Shown here: positions 44,427 through 55,461 of the stretch, piece by piece
Position numbering within the stretch: the stretch's first letter is position 1
Layout: every line of letters begins with the position of its first letter
Source: Pectobacterium parmentieri
Lineage (GTDB): Bacteria > Pseudomonadota > Gammaproteobacteria > Enterobacterales > Enterobacteriaceae
Reading direction: 5' to 3'
Length of the DNA stretch: 64,000 nt
Assembly (NCBI RefSeq): GCF_001742145.1
Contig: NZ_CP015749.1
Location: forward strand, 4,774,001-4,838,000
Notes under the pieces: generated by a model
The model's input: the letters and a program-made list of their open reading frames with translations, nothing else
Database searches by the model: none
Told to the model about the DNA's origin: nothing
Program-made: the position numbers and the translations under genes

Positions 44427-45674
44427 ATGGCGTGGAATCAGCCCGGTAATAACGGACAAGACCGCGACCCGTGGGGGAGCAGCAATAATGGCGGCAACTC
44501 TGGCGGAAATAATAATAAAGGTGGCCGAGATCAGGGGCCTCCGGATCTGGACGACATCTTCCGTAAACTGAGCAAAAAACTCAGCGAACTGGGCGGCGGA
44601 AAAGGTTCAGGCTCGAACAACAGCGGAAATTCTGGCGGCCCAGCTCTGGGTGGTCGGATCGTCGGTATCGCTGCCGTCGCTGCCGTTGTCATCTGGGCGG
44701 CTACGGGTTTCTATACCATTAAAGAAGCGGAACGCGGTGTCGTTACGCGCTTTGGTAAATTCAGCCATCTGGTTGGGCCGGGTCTTAACTGGAAACCGAC
44801 CTTTATCGACTCTGTTCGTGCGGTGAACGTCGAGTCGGTACGTGAGCTGGCGACGTCGGGCGTGATGTTGACGTCAGATGAAAACGTGGTGCGCGTTGAA
44901 ATGAACGTGCAGTATCGTGTTACGCAGCCTGAACAATATCTGTTTAGTGTAACCAATGCAGATGACAGCCTGCGTCAGGCGACTGACAGTGCGTTGCGCG
45001 GCGTTATTGGTAAGTACACGATGGACAAAATTTTGACGGAAGGCCGTACCATCGTGCGTACGGATACCCAACGTGTACTGGAGGAAACCGTTCGTCCGTA
45101 CAACATGGGTATCACGTTGCTAGACGTCAACTTCCAAACCGCACGTCCGCCGGAAGAAGTGAAGGCCGCATTTGATGATGCCATTGCCGCACGTGAGAAC
45201 GAACAGCAATACATTCGTGAAGCGGAAGCGTACGCGAACGAAGTGCAGCCGAAGGCCAATGGTCAGGCACAGCGTATTCTGGAAGAGTCTCGCGCTTATA
45301 AAACCCGTACCGTACTGGAAGCGCAGGGTGATGTGGCTAGCTTTGCCCGCGTGTTGCCAGAGTATAAAGCGGCACCGGAAATTACCCGAGAGCGTTTGTA
45401 TATCGAAACGATGGAACGCGTGCTAAGCCATACCCGTAAAGTTCTGGTCAATGACAAAGGGGGCAACCTGATGGTGCTACCGTTGGATCAGATGCTACGT
45501 GGGCAAGGCAGTGAAAATACGCAAAGCAGCAGCGCTAACCCACTGCGTTTGCCTAGTAACAGCAGCAGTGCGGCGAATAGCAACCAAACGCGCAACAGTA
45601 ACAATGGAAATATCATGGATCAGCGCAAAGCAAATGCGCAGCGTGATGACTTCACTCGAGTAGGGAGAGAATAA
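44427..45674 (+). CDS. hflK: HflK, FtsH protease modulator (SPFH family)
   Basis: With HflC forms the large membrane cage around FtsH that limits its access to membrane proteins. The 415 residues start with a Gly/Asn-rich cytoplasmic leader of about 70 residues, then one membrane helix (about 75-97). The SPFH/band 7 domain (ERGVVTRFGKF..., VNVESVRELATSGVMLTSDENVV) and a coiled-coil C-terminal part follow, ending in an Asn/Ser-rich tail. Three bases separate its stop from hflC. Confidence 0.96.
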   Translation: MAWNQPGNNGQDRDPWGSSNNGGNSGGNNNKGGRDQGPPDLDDIFRKLSKKLSELGGGKGSGSNNSGNSGGPALGGRIVGIAAVAAVVIWAATGFYTIKEAERGVVTRFGKFSHLVGPGLNWKPTFIDSVRAVNVESVRELATSGVMLTSDENVVRVEMNVQYRVTQPEQYLFSVTNADDSLRQATDSALRGVIGKYTMDKILTEGRTIVRTDTQRVLEETVRPYNMGITLLDVNFQTARPPEEVKAAFDDAIAARENEQQYIREAEAYANEVQPKANGQAQRILEESRAYKTRTVLEAQGDVASFARVLPEYKAAPEITRERLYIETMERVLSHTRKVLVNDKGGNLMVLPLDQMLRGQGSENTQSSSANPLRLPSNSSSAANSNQTRNSNNGNIMDQRKANAQRDDFTRVGRE

Positions 45675-45677
45675 TCG

Positions 45678-46673
45678 ATGCGTAAGCCCTTACTATTTAT
45701 CCTGATCCTGGTACTGATGGTGGTCTATGCGTCACTGTTTGTGGTGCAGGAAGGCCAGCGCGGCATTGTCATGCGTTTTGGTAAAGTACTGCGTGATGAC
45801 GAAAACAAGCCGCTGATTTATGCACCTGGATTGCAGTTCAAGGTTCCGTTTATCGACTCAGTGAAAATGCTGGATGCGCGTATTCAGACGATGGAAAATC
45901 AGGCTGACCGCTTTATCACTAAAGAGCAGAAAGACCTGATTGTCGATTCTTATATTAAATGGCGCATCAGCGATTTCAGCCGCTACTATCTGGCAACGGG
46001 TGGTGGTGATATCTCTCAGGCTGAAGTGCTGCTGAAACGTAAATTCAGTGACCGTCTGCGTTCTGAGATTGGTCGTCTGGATGTGAAAGGTATTGTTACT
46101 GACTCGCGTGGTCAACTGATGTCTGACGTGCGTGAGGCATTGAATACGGGCACAGGGGAAACCACCGAAGCGGATAACGCGATTGCTTCTGCTGCGGCGC
46201 GCGTTGAGAAAGAGACGACGAGCAACGAACCTCACATCAACCCTAACAGCATGGCTGCGCTGGGTATTGAGGTTATCGATGTGCGGATTAAGCAAATCAA
46301 CCTGCCAACTGAAGTGTCTGACGCCATTTACCAACGTATGCGTGCAGAGCGTGAAGCGGTCGCGCGTCGCCACCGTTCACAAGGTAAGGAAGAAGCAGAA
46401 AAGCTGAAAGCGACGGCAGACTATGAAGTCGCCCGTACGCTGGCTGAAGCAGAGCGTCAAGGGCGTATCACCCGTGGTGAAGGGGATGCCGAAGCCGCGA
46501 AATTGTTTGCGAACGCATTTAGTGAAGATCCTGACTTCTACTCTTTCATTCGTAGCCTACGTGCGTATGAAAGTAGCTTTAGTAATAATCAGGACGTGTT
46601 GGTTCTCAGCCCGGATAGCGACTTCTTCCGCTACATGAAGTCACCGGAAAGCAGCATGGCACCACGCCGCTGA
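45678..46673 (+). CDS. hflC: HflC, FtsH protease modulator (SPFH family)
   Basis: Partner of HflK. The 331 residues start with a single membrane anchor (LLFILILVLMVVYASLFVVQ) and the SPFH domain EGQRGIVMRFGKVL. A long helical C-terminal part rich in Glu, Ala and Arg follows (RRHRSQGKEEAEKLKATADYEV). It is the last gene of the operon, closed by the terminator at 46699-46727. Confidence 0.96.
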   Translation: MRKPLLFILILVLMVVYASLFVVQEGQRGIVMRFGKVLRDDENKPLIYAPGLQFKVPFIDSVKMLDARIQTMENQADRFITKEQKDLIVDSYIKWRISDFSRYYLATGGGDISQAEVLLKRKFSDRLRSEIGRLDVKGIVTDSRGQLMSDVREALNTGTGETTEADNAIASAAARVEKETTSNEPHINPNSMAALGIEVIDVRIKQINLPTEVSDAIYQRMRAEREAVARRHRSQGKEEAEKLKATADYEVARTLAEAERQGRITRGEGDAEAAKLFANAFSEDPDFYSFIRSLRAYESSFSNNQDVLVLSPDSDFFRYMKSPESSMAPRR

Positions 46674-46698
46674 TTGCCATTAACTGACGTCGTCATCA

Positions 46699-46727
46699 AG
46701 CCCGGGTTATTCTCCGGGCTTTTTTTT
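46699..46727 (+). terminator. Terminator of the nnr-hflC operon
   Basis: Stem AGCCCGG/CCGGGCT with an eight-base loop followed by eight T, 25 bases past hflC. It is a strong intrinsic terminator. Confidence 0.92.
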
Positions 46728-46797
46728 GCCGTTTTCTGGCAGAGATCATTTACAGGGGTTAGTCCCGCTTGTGCTCGGAGCGGGAAAAGAGGTGGTT

Positions 46798-46998
46798 ATG
46801 AATTCAACGATTTGGCTGGCGCTTGGGCTAGTTTTGGTACTTGAAGGGCTGGGGCCGCTGCTGTTCCCTCGCCTTTGGCGACGTATGATTCTGGGTATGG
46901 CACAGTTGCCGGATACTATTTTACGCCGTTTTGGCGGCGGAATAGTCGTCGCAGGGTGCGTGATCTACTACATGTTGCGTAGCCGGATGGGTGGCTAA
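46798..46998 (+). CDS. yjeT: YjeT, DUF2065 small membrane protein
   Basis: A 66-residue protein with two hydrophobic segments, function unknown. MNSTIWLALGLVLVLEGLGP matches E. coli YjeT. The frame is open from 46726, but the ATG at 46798 gives the family start, with AAAGAGG eight bases before it. It stands between the hflC terminator and purA, the E. coli position. Confidence 0.9.
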   Translation: MNSTIWLALGLVLVLEGLGPLLFPRLWRRMILGMAQLPDTILRRFGGGIVVAGCVIYYMLRSRMGG

Positions 46999-47016
46999 AA
47001 TTAAGTGGAAAAATGT

Positions 47017-47032
47017 GCGCAATCGTGTGCTA
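47017..47032 (+). promoter_or_regulatory. Weak PurR-like site before purA
   Basis: GCGCAATCGTGTGCTA matches 11 of 16 positions of the PurR consensus ACGCAAACGTTTGCGT, 66 bases before the purA ATG. purA is a PurR target in E. coli, but this match alone is modest. Confidence 0.35.
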
Positions 47033-47064
47033 AAAGTACTGAAAGCATCCAAATGAGATGGTAG

Positions 47065-48396
<1,332 letters not shown>

Positions 48397-48426
48397 TTGC
48401 ACCACGCTTAATGGGTAATGCGAATA

Positions 48427-48455
48427 TAAAAAAGGACGGGATCCCCGTCCTTTTT
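48427..48455. terminator. Shared terminator between purA and mpl
   Basis: Stem GGACGGG-ATC-CCCGTCC (48434-48450) with seven A on one side and TTTTT on the other, between convergent genes, so it can serve both. Confidence 0.9.
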
Positions 48456-48502
48456 GCTATTTATCGTTTAACCGCCGCGGAACAACGCTGGCTTCCGACC
48501 CG

Positions 48503-49888
48503 TTATTCTTGAGCGTCTTCCGCTTTCTGCGCTTTCTTCTTCAGACCATCCAGTAGCTTATTGTGGATGTCGCTGAAGCCGCCATTGCTCATGACCAGAA
48601 TGTGATCGCCTGGCTGTGCGGTCTTGACGATGTTTTCTACCAACGTATCAATATCCGCGCTCCAGTGAGCTGGCTGTATGCAGGCTTCCGCGACTTCTAC
48701 GACCTGCCACGGAATATGCGTTGGTTGGAAGAGGAAAACTTCATCGGCGCGGGCTAATGACGGGGCCAGCTCGTTTTTACACATCCCCAATTTCATGGTA
48801 TTCGAACGGGGTTCCAGCACGGCCAAAATACGGGCTGTACCGCCCACCTTGCTGCGTAATGCCGACAGCGTAGCCAGAATGGCGGTAGGGTGGTGTGCAA
48901 AATCGTCATACACCGCGACGCCATGTTCCGTACCGCGTAATTCAAGGCGACGACGTGCGTTGATAAAACCACCGAGTGCGCGGCAGGCATCTGCGGGTAA
49001 GACGCCAACATGGTGCGCAGCCGCGATGGCCATCAACCCGTTATGCATGTTGTGTTCACCCACCAATTTCCAATGGACTTCGCCGACAAGCTCGTTGTTT
49101 AGGTAAACCTGATATTGGCTGGCATCAATAGCCACTTTCTGTGCGCGCCAAACGCCTTCTTCACCGACCAGTTCCTGTTCACTCCAGCACCCCATTGCCA
49201 TTACCTGTTTGAGGTTAAGGTCATTGGTTGGCGAGATGATTTTCCCAGTGCCCGGCACCAGTCGAACAAGGTGGTGGAACTGTTTCTGAATGGCTTTCAG
49301 ATCGTCAAAGATATCGGCGTGATCGAATTCAAGATTGTTGAGCACCAGCGTTCTTGGGCAGTAATGGACGAACTTGGAGCGTTTGTCGAAGAACGCGCAG
49401 TCATATTCATCGGCTTCGAGCACCATGAACGGGCTATCACCCAATCGTGCGGAAACGGTGAAGTTTCCGGGAACGCCACCGATCACAAAGCCAGGCTGGT
49501 AGCCACAATCTTCCAGGATCCAGGTGACCATCCCCGCCGTAGTAGTTTTACCATGCGTTCCCGCAACGGCAATCACCCAGCGATCGCGCAGCACATAATC
49601 ATGCAGCCACTGTGGACCAGAAACATAAGGTAGCCCCTGTTCTAGTACGGCCTCGACGCACGGATTCCCGCGCGACATCGCATTACCGATGATGACCAAA
49701 TCGGGGGCGGGAGCAAGCTGTGCCGGATCGTATCCTTGAACCAGTGTGATTCCCTGCTCTTCCAGTAAGGTACTCATGGGGGGATAAACATTCGCATCTG
49801 AGCCCGTGACGTCATGCCCCAGTGAGCGGGCGAGTAGGGCAAGACCACCCATAAAGGTGCCGCAGATACCTAAAATATGAATACGCAT
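48503..49888 (-). CDS. mpl: UDP-MurNAc:L-Ala-gamma-D-Glu-meso-DAP ligase
   Basis: Recycles cell-wall peptide by attaching the tripeptide to UDP-MurNAc. The 461 residues belong to the Mur ligase family: MRIHILGICGTFMGG nucleotide fold, ATP loop AGTHGKTTTAGM, EADEYDCAFFDKRSKF and YDDFAHHPTAI. ATG 49888 gives the family start; an in-frame start 11 codons upstream adds an unmatched leader. Divergent from fbp. Confidence 0.96.
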   Translation of the reverse strand: MRIHILGICGTFMGGLALLARSLGHDVTGSDANVYPPMSTLLEEQGITLVQGYDPAQLAPAPDLVIIGNAMSRGNPCVEAVLEQGLPYVSGPQWLHDYVLRDRWVIAVAGTHGKTTTAGMVTWILEDCGYQPGFVIGGVPGNFTVSARLGDSPFMVLEADEYDCAFFDKRSKFVHYCPRTLVLNNLEFDHADIFDDLKAIQKQFHHLVRLVPGTGKIISPTNDLNLKQVMAMGCWSEQELVGEEGVWRAQKVAIDASQYQVYLNNELVGEVHWKLVGEHNMHNGLMAIAAAHHVGVLPADACRALGGFINARRRLELRGTEHGVAVYDDFAHHPTAILATLSALRSKVGGTARILAVLEPRSNTMKLGMCKNELAPSLARADEVFLFQPTHIPWQVVEVAEACIQPAHWSADIDTLVENIVKTAQPGDHILVMSNGGFSDIHNKLLDGLKKKAQKAEDAQE

Positions 49889-49995
49889 ACATTTTCCATC
49901 TTCGCAGTGAGTCTGCGTCATATTCTAACGCTATGAATCCGCCATAAGAAATGGATTTGACTAGGTACTCACTTTCTCTTTGGGCTACACTGCAT

Positions 49996-50011
49996 GCGCA
50001 AACGTTGGCGG
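49996..50011 (+). promoter_or_regulatory. PurR-like operator between mpl and fbp
   Basis: GCGCAAACGTTGGCGG agrees with the PurR consensus ACGCAAACGTTTGCGT at 13 of 16 positions, including the whole central CGCAAACGTT. It lies 47 bases before the fbp ATG in the divergent gap. Occupancy is unproven. Confidence 0.5.
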
Positions 50012-50057
50012 TGCAGAAATGAAACCGCTTTTCATCCGTAGATTCTGGAATAGTGTT

Positions 50058-51062
50058 ATGAAAACGTTAGGCGAATTTATCGTCGAAAAACAGCACGATT
50101 TCTCTCACGCCACAGGTGAGCTTACCGCGCTGCTGTCTGCTATTAAACTGGGTGCCAAGATTATTCACCGTGATATCAATAAAGCAGGTCTGGTTGATAT
50201 CCTGGGAGCCAGCGGCGTTTCTAATGTTCAGGGCGAAGTGCAGATGAAGCTCGATCTGTATGCCAATGAAAAACTGAAAGCGGCATTAAAGGCACGTGGT
50301 GAAGTGGCAGGTATTGCCTCTGAAGAAGAAGACGAGATCGTTATCTTTGAAGGCGATAAGGCGGAAAACGCTAAGTATGTTGTTCTGATGGACCCGCTGG
50401 ACGGCTCGTCGAATATCGATGTGAACGTCTCTGTCGGTACGATTTTCTCTATTTACCGCCGTATTACCCCGCTGGGAACCTCCGTCACGGAAGCGGACTT
50501 CTTGCAGCCAGGTAGCCAGCAGGTTGCTGCGGGCTATATCGTTTACGGTTCTTCTACCATGCTGGTGTACACCACGGGCCATGGCGTTCACGCTTTTACC
50601 TACGATCCGTCGCTTGGCGTATTCTGCCTCTCGCATGAAAAAGTTTGCTTCCCGGAAAAAGGGAATATGTATTCCATCAACGAAGGGAACTACATCAAGT
50701 TTCCTGCCGGCGTGAAGAAATACATCAAATACTGCCAGGAGCAGGATGAAGAGACGCAGCGTCCTTATACGTCGCGTTACATCGGTTCACTGGTCGCGGA
50801 TTTCCATCGTAACCTGCTGAAAGGCGGAATTTACCTGTACCCGAGCACGGCGAGCTACCCGAAAGGCAAACTGCGTTTGCTGTACGAATGTAACCCGATG
50901 GCGTTTCTGGCTGAGCAGGCGGGCGGTAAAGCTAGCGATGGTAAAAACCGTATTCTGGATATCACGCCAGAGAAGTTGCATCAGCGCTCACCGTTCTTTG
51001 TGGGAACAGAATCCATGGTTGATGACGTCGAACGTTTCATCCGTGAATTCCCCGATGCCTAA
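50058..51062 (+). CDS. fbp: Fructose-1,6-bisphosphatase class 1
   Basis: Gluconeogenic hydrolysis of fructose-1,6-bisphosphate. The 334 residues match E. coli Fbp: metal site SEEEDEIV and [22 protein letters not shown], and the substrate region [31 protein letters not shown] (written in two parts by eye). ATG 50058 gives [12 protein letters not shown]; the frame is open further upstream, but those codons overlap the presumed promoter. Confidence 0.96.
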   Translation: MKTLGEFIVEKQHDFSHATGELTALLSAIKLGAKIIHRDINKAGLVDILGASGVSNVQGEVQMKLDLYANEKLKAALKARGEVAGIASEEEDEIVIFEGDKAENAKYVVLMDPLDGSSNIDVNVSVGTIFSIYRRITPLGTSVTEADFLQPGSQQVAAGYIVYGSSTMLVYTTGHGVHAFTYDPSLGVFCLSHEKVCFPEKGNMYSINEGNYIKFPAGVKKYIKYCQEQDEETQRPYTSRYIGSLVADFHRNLLKGGIYLYPSTASYPKGKLRLLYECNPMAFLAEQAGGKASDGKNRILDITPEKLHQRSPFFVGTESMVDDVERFIREFPDA

Positions 51063-51183
51063 TTAATGCTATCTCGTGTTGGTGGGTAATCTGCCAGCGC
51101 GGGATGACTGCTTATGGCGTGCTATCTAGTACGCCATCTTTGTACGTCGTTGCAGCGATCTTAAAAAATACTCACCGCTTTTT

Positions 51184-51603
51184 CTAAAACTGAGCCTCGA
51201 ACCAGCTTTCCAGAATAATCACCGCAGAGGCAGCGTCTACGCTACCTTTATCCAATGCTTTAAAGCCCCCGCGTTCAAAGAGATCGGCGCGTGCTTCCAC
51301 TGTACTCAACCGTTCATCGTGTAATTCAATAGCGACGCCGAAACGACCATGCAGTCGGTTCGCAAACTTCCGCGCCCGTGCCGTCAGCGGTTGCTCGGTG
51401 CCATCCATATTGAGCGGCAGGCCGACGACGACCAGATCGGGCTGCCATTCTGACAACAGCTTCTCCACTTTTTGCCAGTCAGGGATACCCTCCTGCGCCT
51501 TGAACGATGTGAGGGCGCGAGCCGTACCGGTAATCTCCTGACCAATGGCGACACCGATGCTTTTTGTCCCAAAATCAAAGGCAAGAAGGGTTCTGTTAGC
51601 CAT
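51184..51603 (-). CDS. ruvX: RuvX/YqgF, Holliday-junction resolvase-like nuclease
   Basis: RNase H-fold nuclease that takes part in processing of pre-16S rRNA 5' ends. The 139 residues have the motifs [30 protein letters not shown] and DERLSTVEA, and a late aspartate in [14 protein letters not shown]. The ATG (51603) overlaps the algH stop in ATGA. Last gene of the minus-strand run from rsmE. Confidence 0.94.
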   Translation of the reverse strand: MANRTLLAFDFGTKSIGVAIGQEITGTARALTSFKAQEGIPDWQKVEKLLSEWQPDLVVVGLPLNMDGTEQPLTARARKFANRLHGRFGVAIELHDERLSTVEARADLFERGGFKALDKGSVDAASAVIILESWFEAQF

Positions 51604-52166
51604 CAAGCGTGCCCTGCTTCGGTAGAGATATTATGAATATCGATGCCCAATTTTCTGGCTGCTGCCCGCCAGCGTTCGGCAATGGGCGTGTGGAACAGAA
51701 TGTCTTTGTCGGCTGGCGTCGTCAGCCAGGCATTATCCAGCAACTCCTCTTCCAACTGGCCGGTCTCCCAAGCGGAATAACCTAAGGCGACCAGCGTATT
51801 TTTCGGCTGTTTGGATGTTCCCAACGTTTCCAATACGTCTTTTGAGGTGGTGATCATGGTGTCCTCAGAAATACTGATGCTGGAACCGAAGCCGGAGCAG
51901 GGGGTATGCAGGATAAAACCACGATCGTCCGCCAGCGGGCCACCCATAAACACGGGTTTATCTAATCGGATGGCAGGATCGCGCGGTGTTGGATCTATTT
52001 TTAGCTTTTTCAGCACGTTTTCCACTGAAAACTGATCCATCGGTTTGTTGATGATCAGCCCCATGGCTCCGTCTTCATTATGTTCGCAGATATAGACCAC
52101 CGAACGTTTAAATACAGAGTCCTGTAGTGCTGGCATAGCAATGAGGAAGTGATGCTGTAAATTCAT
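51603..52166 (-). CDS. algH: YqgE/AlgH family protein (UPF0301)
   Basis: A 187-residue conserved protein of unclear biochemical role; AlgH was named as an alginate regulator in Pseudomonas. The N-terminus [29 protein letters not shown] and [11 protein letters not shown] are family features. The gene is translationally coupled to ruvX and follows gshB by 75 bases, the usual enterobacterial order. Confidence 0.93.
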   Translation of the reverse strand: MNLQHHFLIAMPALQDSVFKRSVVYICEHNEDGAMGLIINKPMDQFSVENVLKKLKIDPTPRDPAIRLDKPVFMGGPLADDRGFILHTPCSGFGSSISISEDTMITTSKDVLETLGTSKQPKNTLVALGYSAWETGQLEEELLDNAWLTTPADKDILFHTPIAERWRAAARKLGIDIHNISTEAGHA

Positions 52167-52202
52167 TGTGTATTTTTATCGATATCCGTCAGCGTTTGGA
52201 GA

Positions 52203-52227
52203 AACGGCCCGTGTTGAGCGGGCCGGA
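52203..52227 (-). terminator. Possible terminator after gshB
   Basis: Stem CGGCCCG/CGGGCCG (52205-52225) followed on the minus strand by TTTCTCC. It lies between gshB and algH, so it would be an attenuator inside the gene run rather than an end. Confidence 0.55.
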
Positions 52228-52241
52228 TGGCGTATCTGGTA

Positions 52242-53201
52242 TTAGCGGGTACGTGCAGCCAGACGTTTTTCAATGGCATCCATTAGCATGCCGGTGATGG
52301 ACACGTCCGGGTAGGCCGCTTCGATTTCACGCACGCAGGTCGGGCTGGTGACGTTAATTTCTGTCAGACGGTCACCGATGATGTCCAGACCGACGAAAAT
52401 CAGGCCTTTAGCTTTTAACGTCGGTGCGACGTCGCGGGCGATTTTCCAGTCGCTTTCGGTTAGCGGGCGTGCTTCGCCACGACCACCGGCAGCCAGATTG
52501 CCGCGTGTCTCGCCGCTTTTGGGAATACGCGCGAGGCAGTAAGGAACGGGTTCGCCATCGACCACCAGCACGCGCTTGTCACCGTCTTTAATCGCAGGCA
52601 GGTAGTTTTGCGCCATGCAGTAGCGGCTGGCGTGTTCGGTCAGGGTTTCGATGATGACCGAGACGTTGGCATCATCCTGCTTCAAACGGAAAATAGACGC
52701 GCCGCCCATGCCGTCCAGCGGTTTGAGAATAACGTCACCGTGTTTTTCATGGAACTGACGCAGTTTGTCTGCACGACGCGTGACGAGCGTATCGGGTGTC
52801 AGGTGCGGGAACCAGGCCGTGAAGAGCTTTTCATTGCAATCGCGCAGGCTTTGCGGTTTGTTGACGATCAGCGTGCCTTTCTCTTCCGCCCGTTCCAGAA
52901 TATAGGTGGCGTAGATGAACTCCGTATCGAACGGCGGATCTTTACGCATCAGCACCACATCCAACTCTTCCAGTGCAATATCCTGCTCGCCGGAGAAATC
53001 GTACCAGCCGTCGTAATCGTATTGGACGCTCAAGCGGCGCGTTGTTGCACGCGCGACGCCAGCATGCATATAGAGATCGTTCATCTCCATATAGTGTAGT
53101 TCCCAACCACGACGCTGTGCTTCCAGCAGCATGGCAAAGCTGGTGTCTTTCTTGATATTGATGGTGTCAATCGGGTCCATCACGATACCGAGTTTGATCA
53201 T
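52242..53201 (-). CDS. gshB: Glutathione synthetase
   Basis: ATP-dependent joining of gamma-glutamylcysteine and glycine, second step of glutathione synthesis. The 319 residues match E. coli GshB: MIKLGIVMDPIDTINIKKD start, VILKPLDGMGGASIF ATP-grasp loop, NLAAGGRGEARPLTE, and the EINVTSPTCVREIE metal site. It starts 11 bases after rsmE ends. Confidence 0.97.
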   Translation of the reverse strand: MIKLGIVMDPIDTINIKKDTSFAMLLEAQRRGWELHYMEMNDLYMHAGVARATTRRLSVQYDYDGWYDFSGEQDIALEELDVVLMRKDPPFDTEFIYATYILERAEEKGTLIVNKPQSLRDCNEKLFTAWFPHLTPDTLVTRRADKLRQFHEKHGDVILKPLDGMGGASIFRLKQDDANVSVIIETLTEHASRYCMAQNYLPAIKDGDKRVLVVDGEPVPYCLARIPKSGETRGNLAAGGRGEARPLTESDWKIARDVAPTLKAKGLIFVGLDIIGDRLTEINVTSPTCVREIEAAYPDVSITGMLMDAIEKRLAARTR

Positions 53202-53212
53202 TCTTTTCTCCT

Positions 53213-53947
53213 TTACCCCAAATCGCCGAAACGTACCTGTAAGGCGGTCATGGCGGTGAGTGCAGTGGTTTCTGTGCGCAAGACGCGTGGCCCCAACAGG
53301 ATATCAGTGAATCCGTGTTCTGAGGTCATGGTAATTTCAGTGGCGGTCAGTCCGCCTTCCGGGCCGATCAGTAACCTGACCCGATCTACCGGTAGCGGTA
53401 GCGTATTGATGCTCTGTGTGGCGCGTGGGTGCAGATTTAATTTCAGCGCGTTGTCTTGCTCCGCACACCAAGCTTCCAGCGTCATCGCTGGCCGAACCAG
53501 CGGTACACAGTTACGGCCAGACTGTTCACAGGCGGCAACCGCGATTTTTTGCCACTGGCTAATTTTCTTCTCCATACGCTCTGCATCCAGTTTTACGCCA
53601 CAGCGTTCAGACAGCAGCGGCGTAATAACATTGACACCCAGCTCGATGGATTTCTGAATGGTAAATTCCATCTTCTCGCCGCGCGACATCACCTGTCCCA
53701 GATGCAAATGCAGGGGAGATTCTTTATCTTCCAACTTACCTGCTGTGACGCTAACGCGCACACTCTTTTTTCCAGCCGCGATGATTTCTGCATCAAAGAC
53801 ATGATTGCTGCCATCAAATAGCTGCAATGACTGACCCGTATTCATGCGTAACACGCGACCGACATGGTTGGCGGCATCGTCGCTCAGTTCGACTTCGCCA
53901 CCGTTAAGGGGGAGTGTTTCGGGATGAAAAATGCGTGGTACTCGCAT
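53213..53947 (-). CDS. rsmE: 16S rRNA m3U1498 methyltransferase
   Basis: SPOUT-family methyltransferase acting on U1498 of 16S rRNA. The 244 residues have an N-terminal PUA-like RNA-binding part and the knotted SAM site with [13 protein letters not shown] and [15 protein letters not shown]. Upstream neighbour in the run is endA; gshB follows immediately. Confidence 0.96.
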   Translation of the reverse strand: MRVPRIFHPETLPLNGGEVELSDDAANHVGRVLRMNTGQSLQLFDGSNHVFDAEIIAAGKKSVRVSVTAGKLEDKESPLHLHLGQVMSRGEKMEFTIQKSIELGVNVITPLLSERCGVKLDAERMEKKISQWQKIAVAACEQSGRNCVPLVRPAMTLEAWCAEQDNALKLNLHPRATQSINTLPLPVDRVRLLIGPEGGLTATEITMTSEHGFTDILLGPRVLRTETTALTAMTALQVRFGDLG

Positions 53948-54000
53948 ACTGAATTAAGACCTTTGAATGAGGTGTCGGCACAGGTGCGCCAAAAATAGGC

Positions 54001-54028
54001 AAAACCACCGTCATCCGACGGTAGTTTT
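54001..54028 (-). terminator. Terminator of endA
   Basis: On the minus strand, arms AAAACTACCGTC and GACGGTGGTTTT (one G-T pair) with a four-base loop, 35 bases past the endA stop. The T-run is short. Confidence 0.7.
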
Positions 54029-54062
54029 GCTGGAAACTGATTCGCTATAGTAGGTAGACGAA

Positions 54063-54761
54063 TTAGCGCTGGCAAGCCTGTTGAACGTAGGGATTAGGGT
54101 TTCCCTGCTTTGCGGCGATGCGCTGATTGCGGGTACATTCCCACTGGGTGACGGGGTACTGCTTATCCCAGGCTTCAAAGAGCTGAGTCTGCTGGTTGGA
54201 AAGGCGTAACTGATAGCGGTCACGCATGTAGAAATAGGTACGCGCGATCTGGCCGCGAGCGCGAGAAGGGGGTTCTGCCAGATTATTTTTGAAGTCAACC
54301 TTCATCTCGCATTGACCATATTGGGATGCACCACCGTTCCACTGACCATACATGGCATTGCCGCGATCGCCGTTAACCTCACCGATGGCGGGTTGCAGGT
54401 TATGTAAATCCGTTTCCATCTCACGGTAGACGGGGTCGCTGTTACAGTTCTTTCTGCCGCCATCCTGCCAACACTGGCGCTGGTGGCCGAACTGCCAGGC
54501 AGGTACAACGTGCTCCCACTCAATGCGGCTGGCACGTTGTTCATTTTTCCTGACCTGATAACCGCAGGATTCCAGATCGGGCGTGCCTTTCTTACCTTGC
54601 CACGTAATTTTGCAGCCGCAGTAGAACGAACCCGGTGCGTCCCGATTAATTTCGACTGCAGCGGCTTTTGCCTGCGAGAAATTATTGATGTTTTGACTCT
54701 GCGCGGTAGCAGAAAATAGACCCGCACTAACGGCAGCGATAGCGAGAATTTTGCGTAGCAT
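54063..54761 (-). CDS. endA: Periplasmic deoxyribonuclease I (EndA)
   Basis: Secreted or periplasmic endonuclease that cuts double-stranded DNA. The 232 residues start with a signal peptide ([22 protein letters not shown]). The endonuclease_1 motifs [18 protein letters not shown] and [12 protein letters not shown] carry the metal-binding histidine and asparagine. Cysteine pairs (YCGC, CGY, CW, CN and later) suggest disulfides. ATG 54761 gives a good signal peptide; an upstream ATG adds 19 unlike residues. Confidence 0.94.
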   Translation of the reverse strand: MLRKILAIAAVSAGLFSATAQSQNINNFSQAKAAAVEINRDAPGSFYCGCKITWQGKKGTPDLESCGYQVRKNEQRASRIEWEHVVPAWQFGHQRQCWQDGGRKNCNSDPVYREMETDLHNLQPAIGEVNGDRGNAMYGQWNGGASQYGQCEMKVDFKNNLAEPPSRARGQIARTYFYMRDRYQLRLSNQQTQLFEAWDKQYPVTQWECTRNQRIAAKQGNPNPYVQQACQR

Positions 54762-54857
54762 ATTCCAAATAATCCACAGGCGGTAAAGTTGGCAGACTAC
54801 CGGATGTCTCAGCGGCAAGCAAACGTAAAAGCAGTTTTTAAAACTGGAAATTCCCGT

Positions 54858-55370
54858 TTAAATAGAACTTTTTACATCATGACGTAAGGTTTTCCCGCAA
54901 CGACGGCAGCGATATTCTGTTTCGCCACGCAGTATCCGATTGTGTCGGCGGATCGTTAGCTCATGCCGTTGGCAATCGCAGAGGTAGGTAAAGGTCTTCC
55001 CCTGCACAGATTGCACTGCAAACCGATGCGTGCGCTTTGCCGGGACATGCAGGACGCTTTCCATCATCCAGCGCCACTCTTTGCCATGGGGGGCGACACG
55101 ACCAAAACGCGCGTAGACCAGCAGATGAGCCAACTCATGAGGAACGACTTCATCGATAAAGGTTTGCTGGTTTTCCTGCAACAAGACGGGGTTCAGCCTA
55201 ATTTCCCAGTGTTGTAGCCAGGCCGTGCCTGCCGTAGAACCTCGCTGTTGGTAATTTACCGTCGGTTCGGTGTAGTCCGTCTGCAAGGTGAGGTTGGCCT
55301 GCTGCAATTTATCACGCAGGCAGCGCATTACAGCCTGATGGCTGGCAATGGGGATTCGGGGAGTGTTCAT
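54858..55370 (-). CDS. sprT: SprT family zinc metalloprotease-like protein
   Basis: A 170-residue cytoplasmic protein of unproven function in bacteria. It carries the zinc-protease motif [19 protein letters not shown] (HExxH) and a C-terminal zinc ribbon ([19 protein letters not shown]). ATG 55370 ([18 protein letters not shown]) matches E. coli SprT; an earlier frame start adds 12 residues. endA follows 96 bases downstream, as in E. coli, while galP, which lies between sprT and metK there, is missing here. Confidence 0.92.
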   Translation of the reverse strand: MNTPRIPIASHQAVMRCLRDKLQQANLTLQTDYTEPTVNYQQRGSTAGTAWLQHWEIRLNPVLLQENQQTFIDEVVPHELAHLLVYARFGRVAPHGKEWRWMMESVLHVPAKRTHRFAVQSVQGKTFTYLCDCQRHELTIRRHNRILRGETEYRCRRCGKTLRHDVKSSI

Positions 55371-55433
55371 TTCTGTGAGCATAAATTGAGTGGCGGGGAG
55401 ACGCAATAGGCGAAGCGGAGGGGAGGTAGAATG

Positions 55434-55459
55434 AAAAACGGCGAATTTTCATTCGCCGT
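55434..55459 (-). terminator. Intrinsic terminator downstream of metK (minus strand)
   Basis: On the minus strand a perfect nine-base stem ACGGCGAAT/ATTCGCCGT with a GAAA tetraloop, followed by TTTTC. It stands 220 bases past metK, beyond the ERIC element. Confidence 0.85.
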
Positions 55460-55461
55460 CT

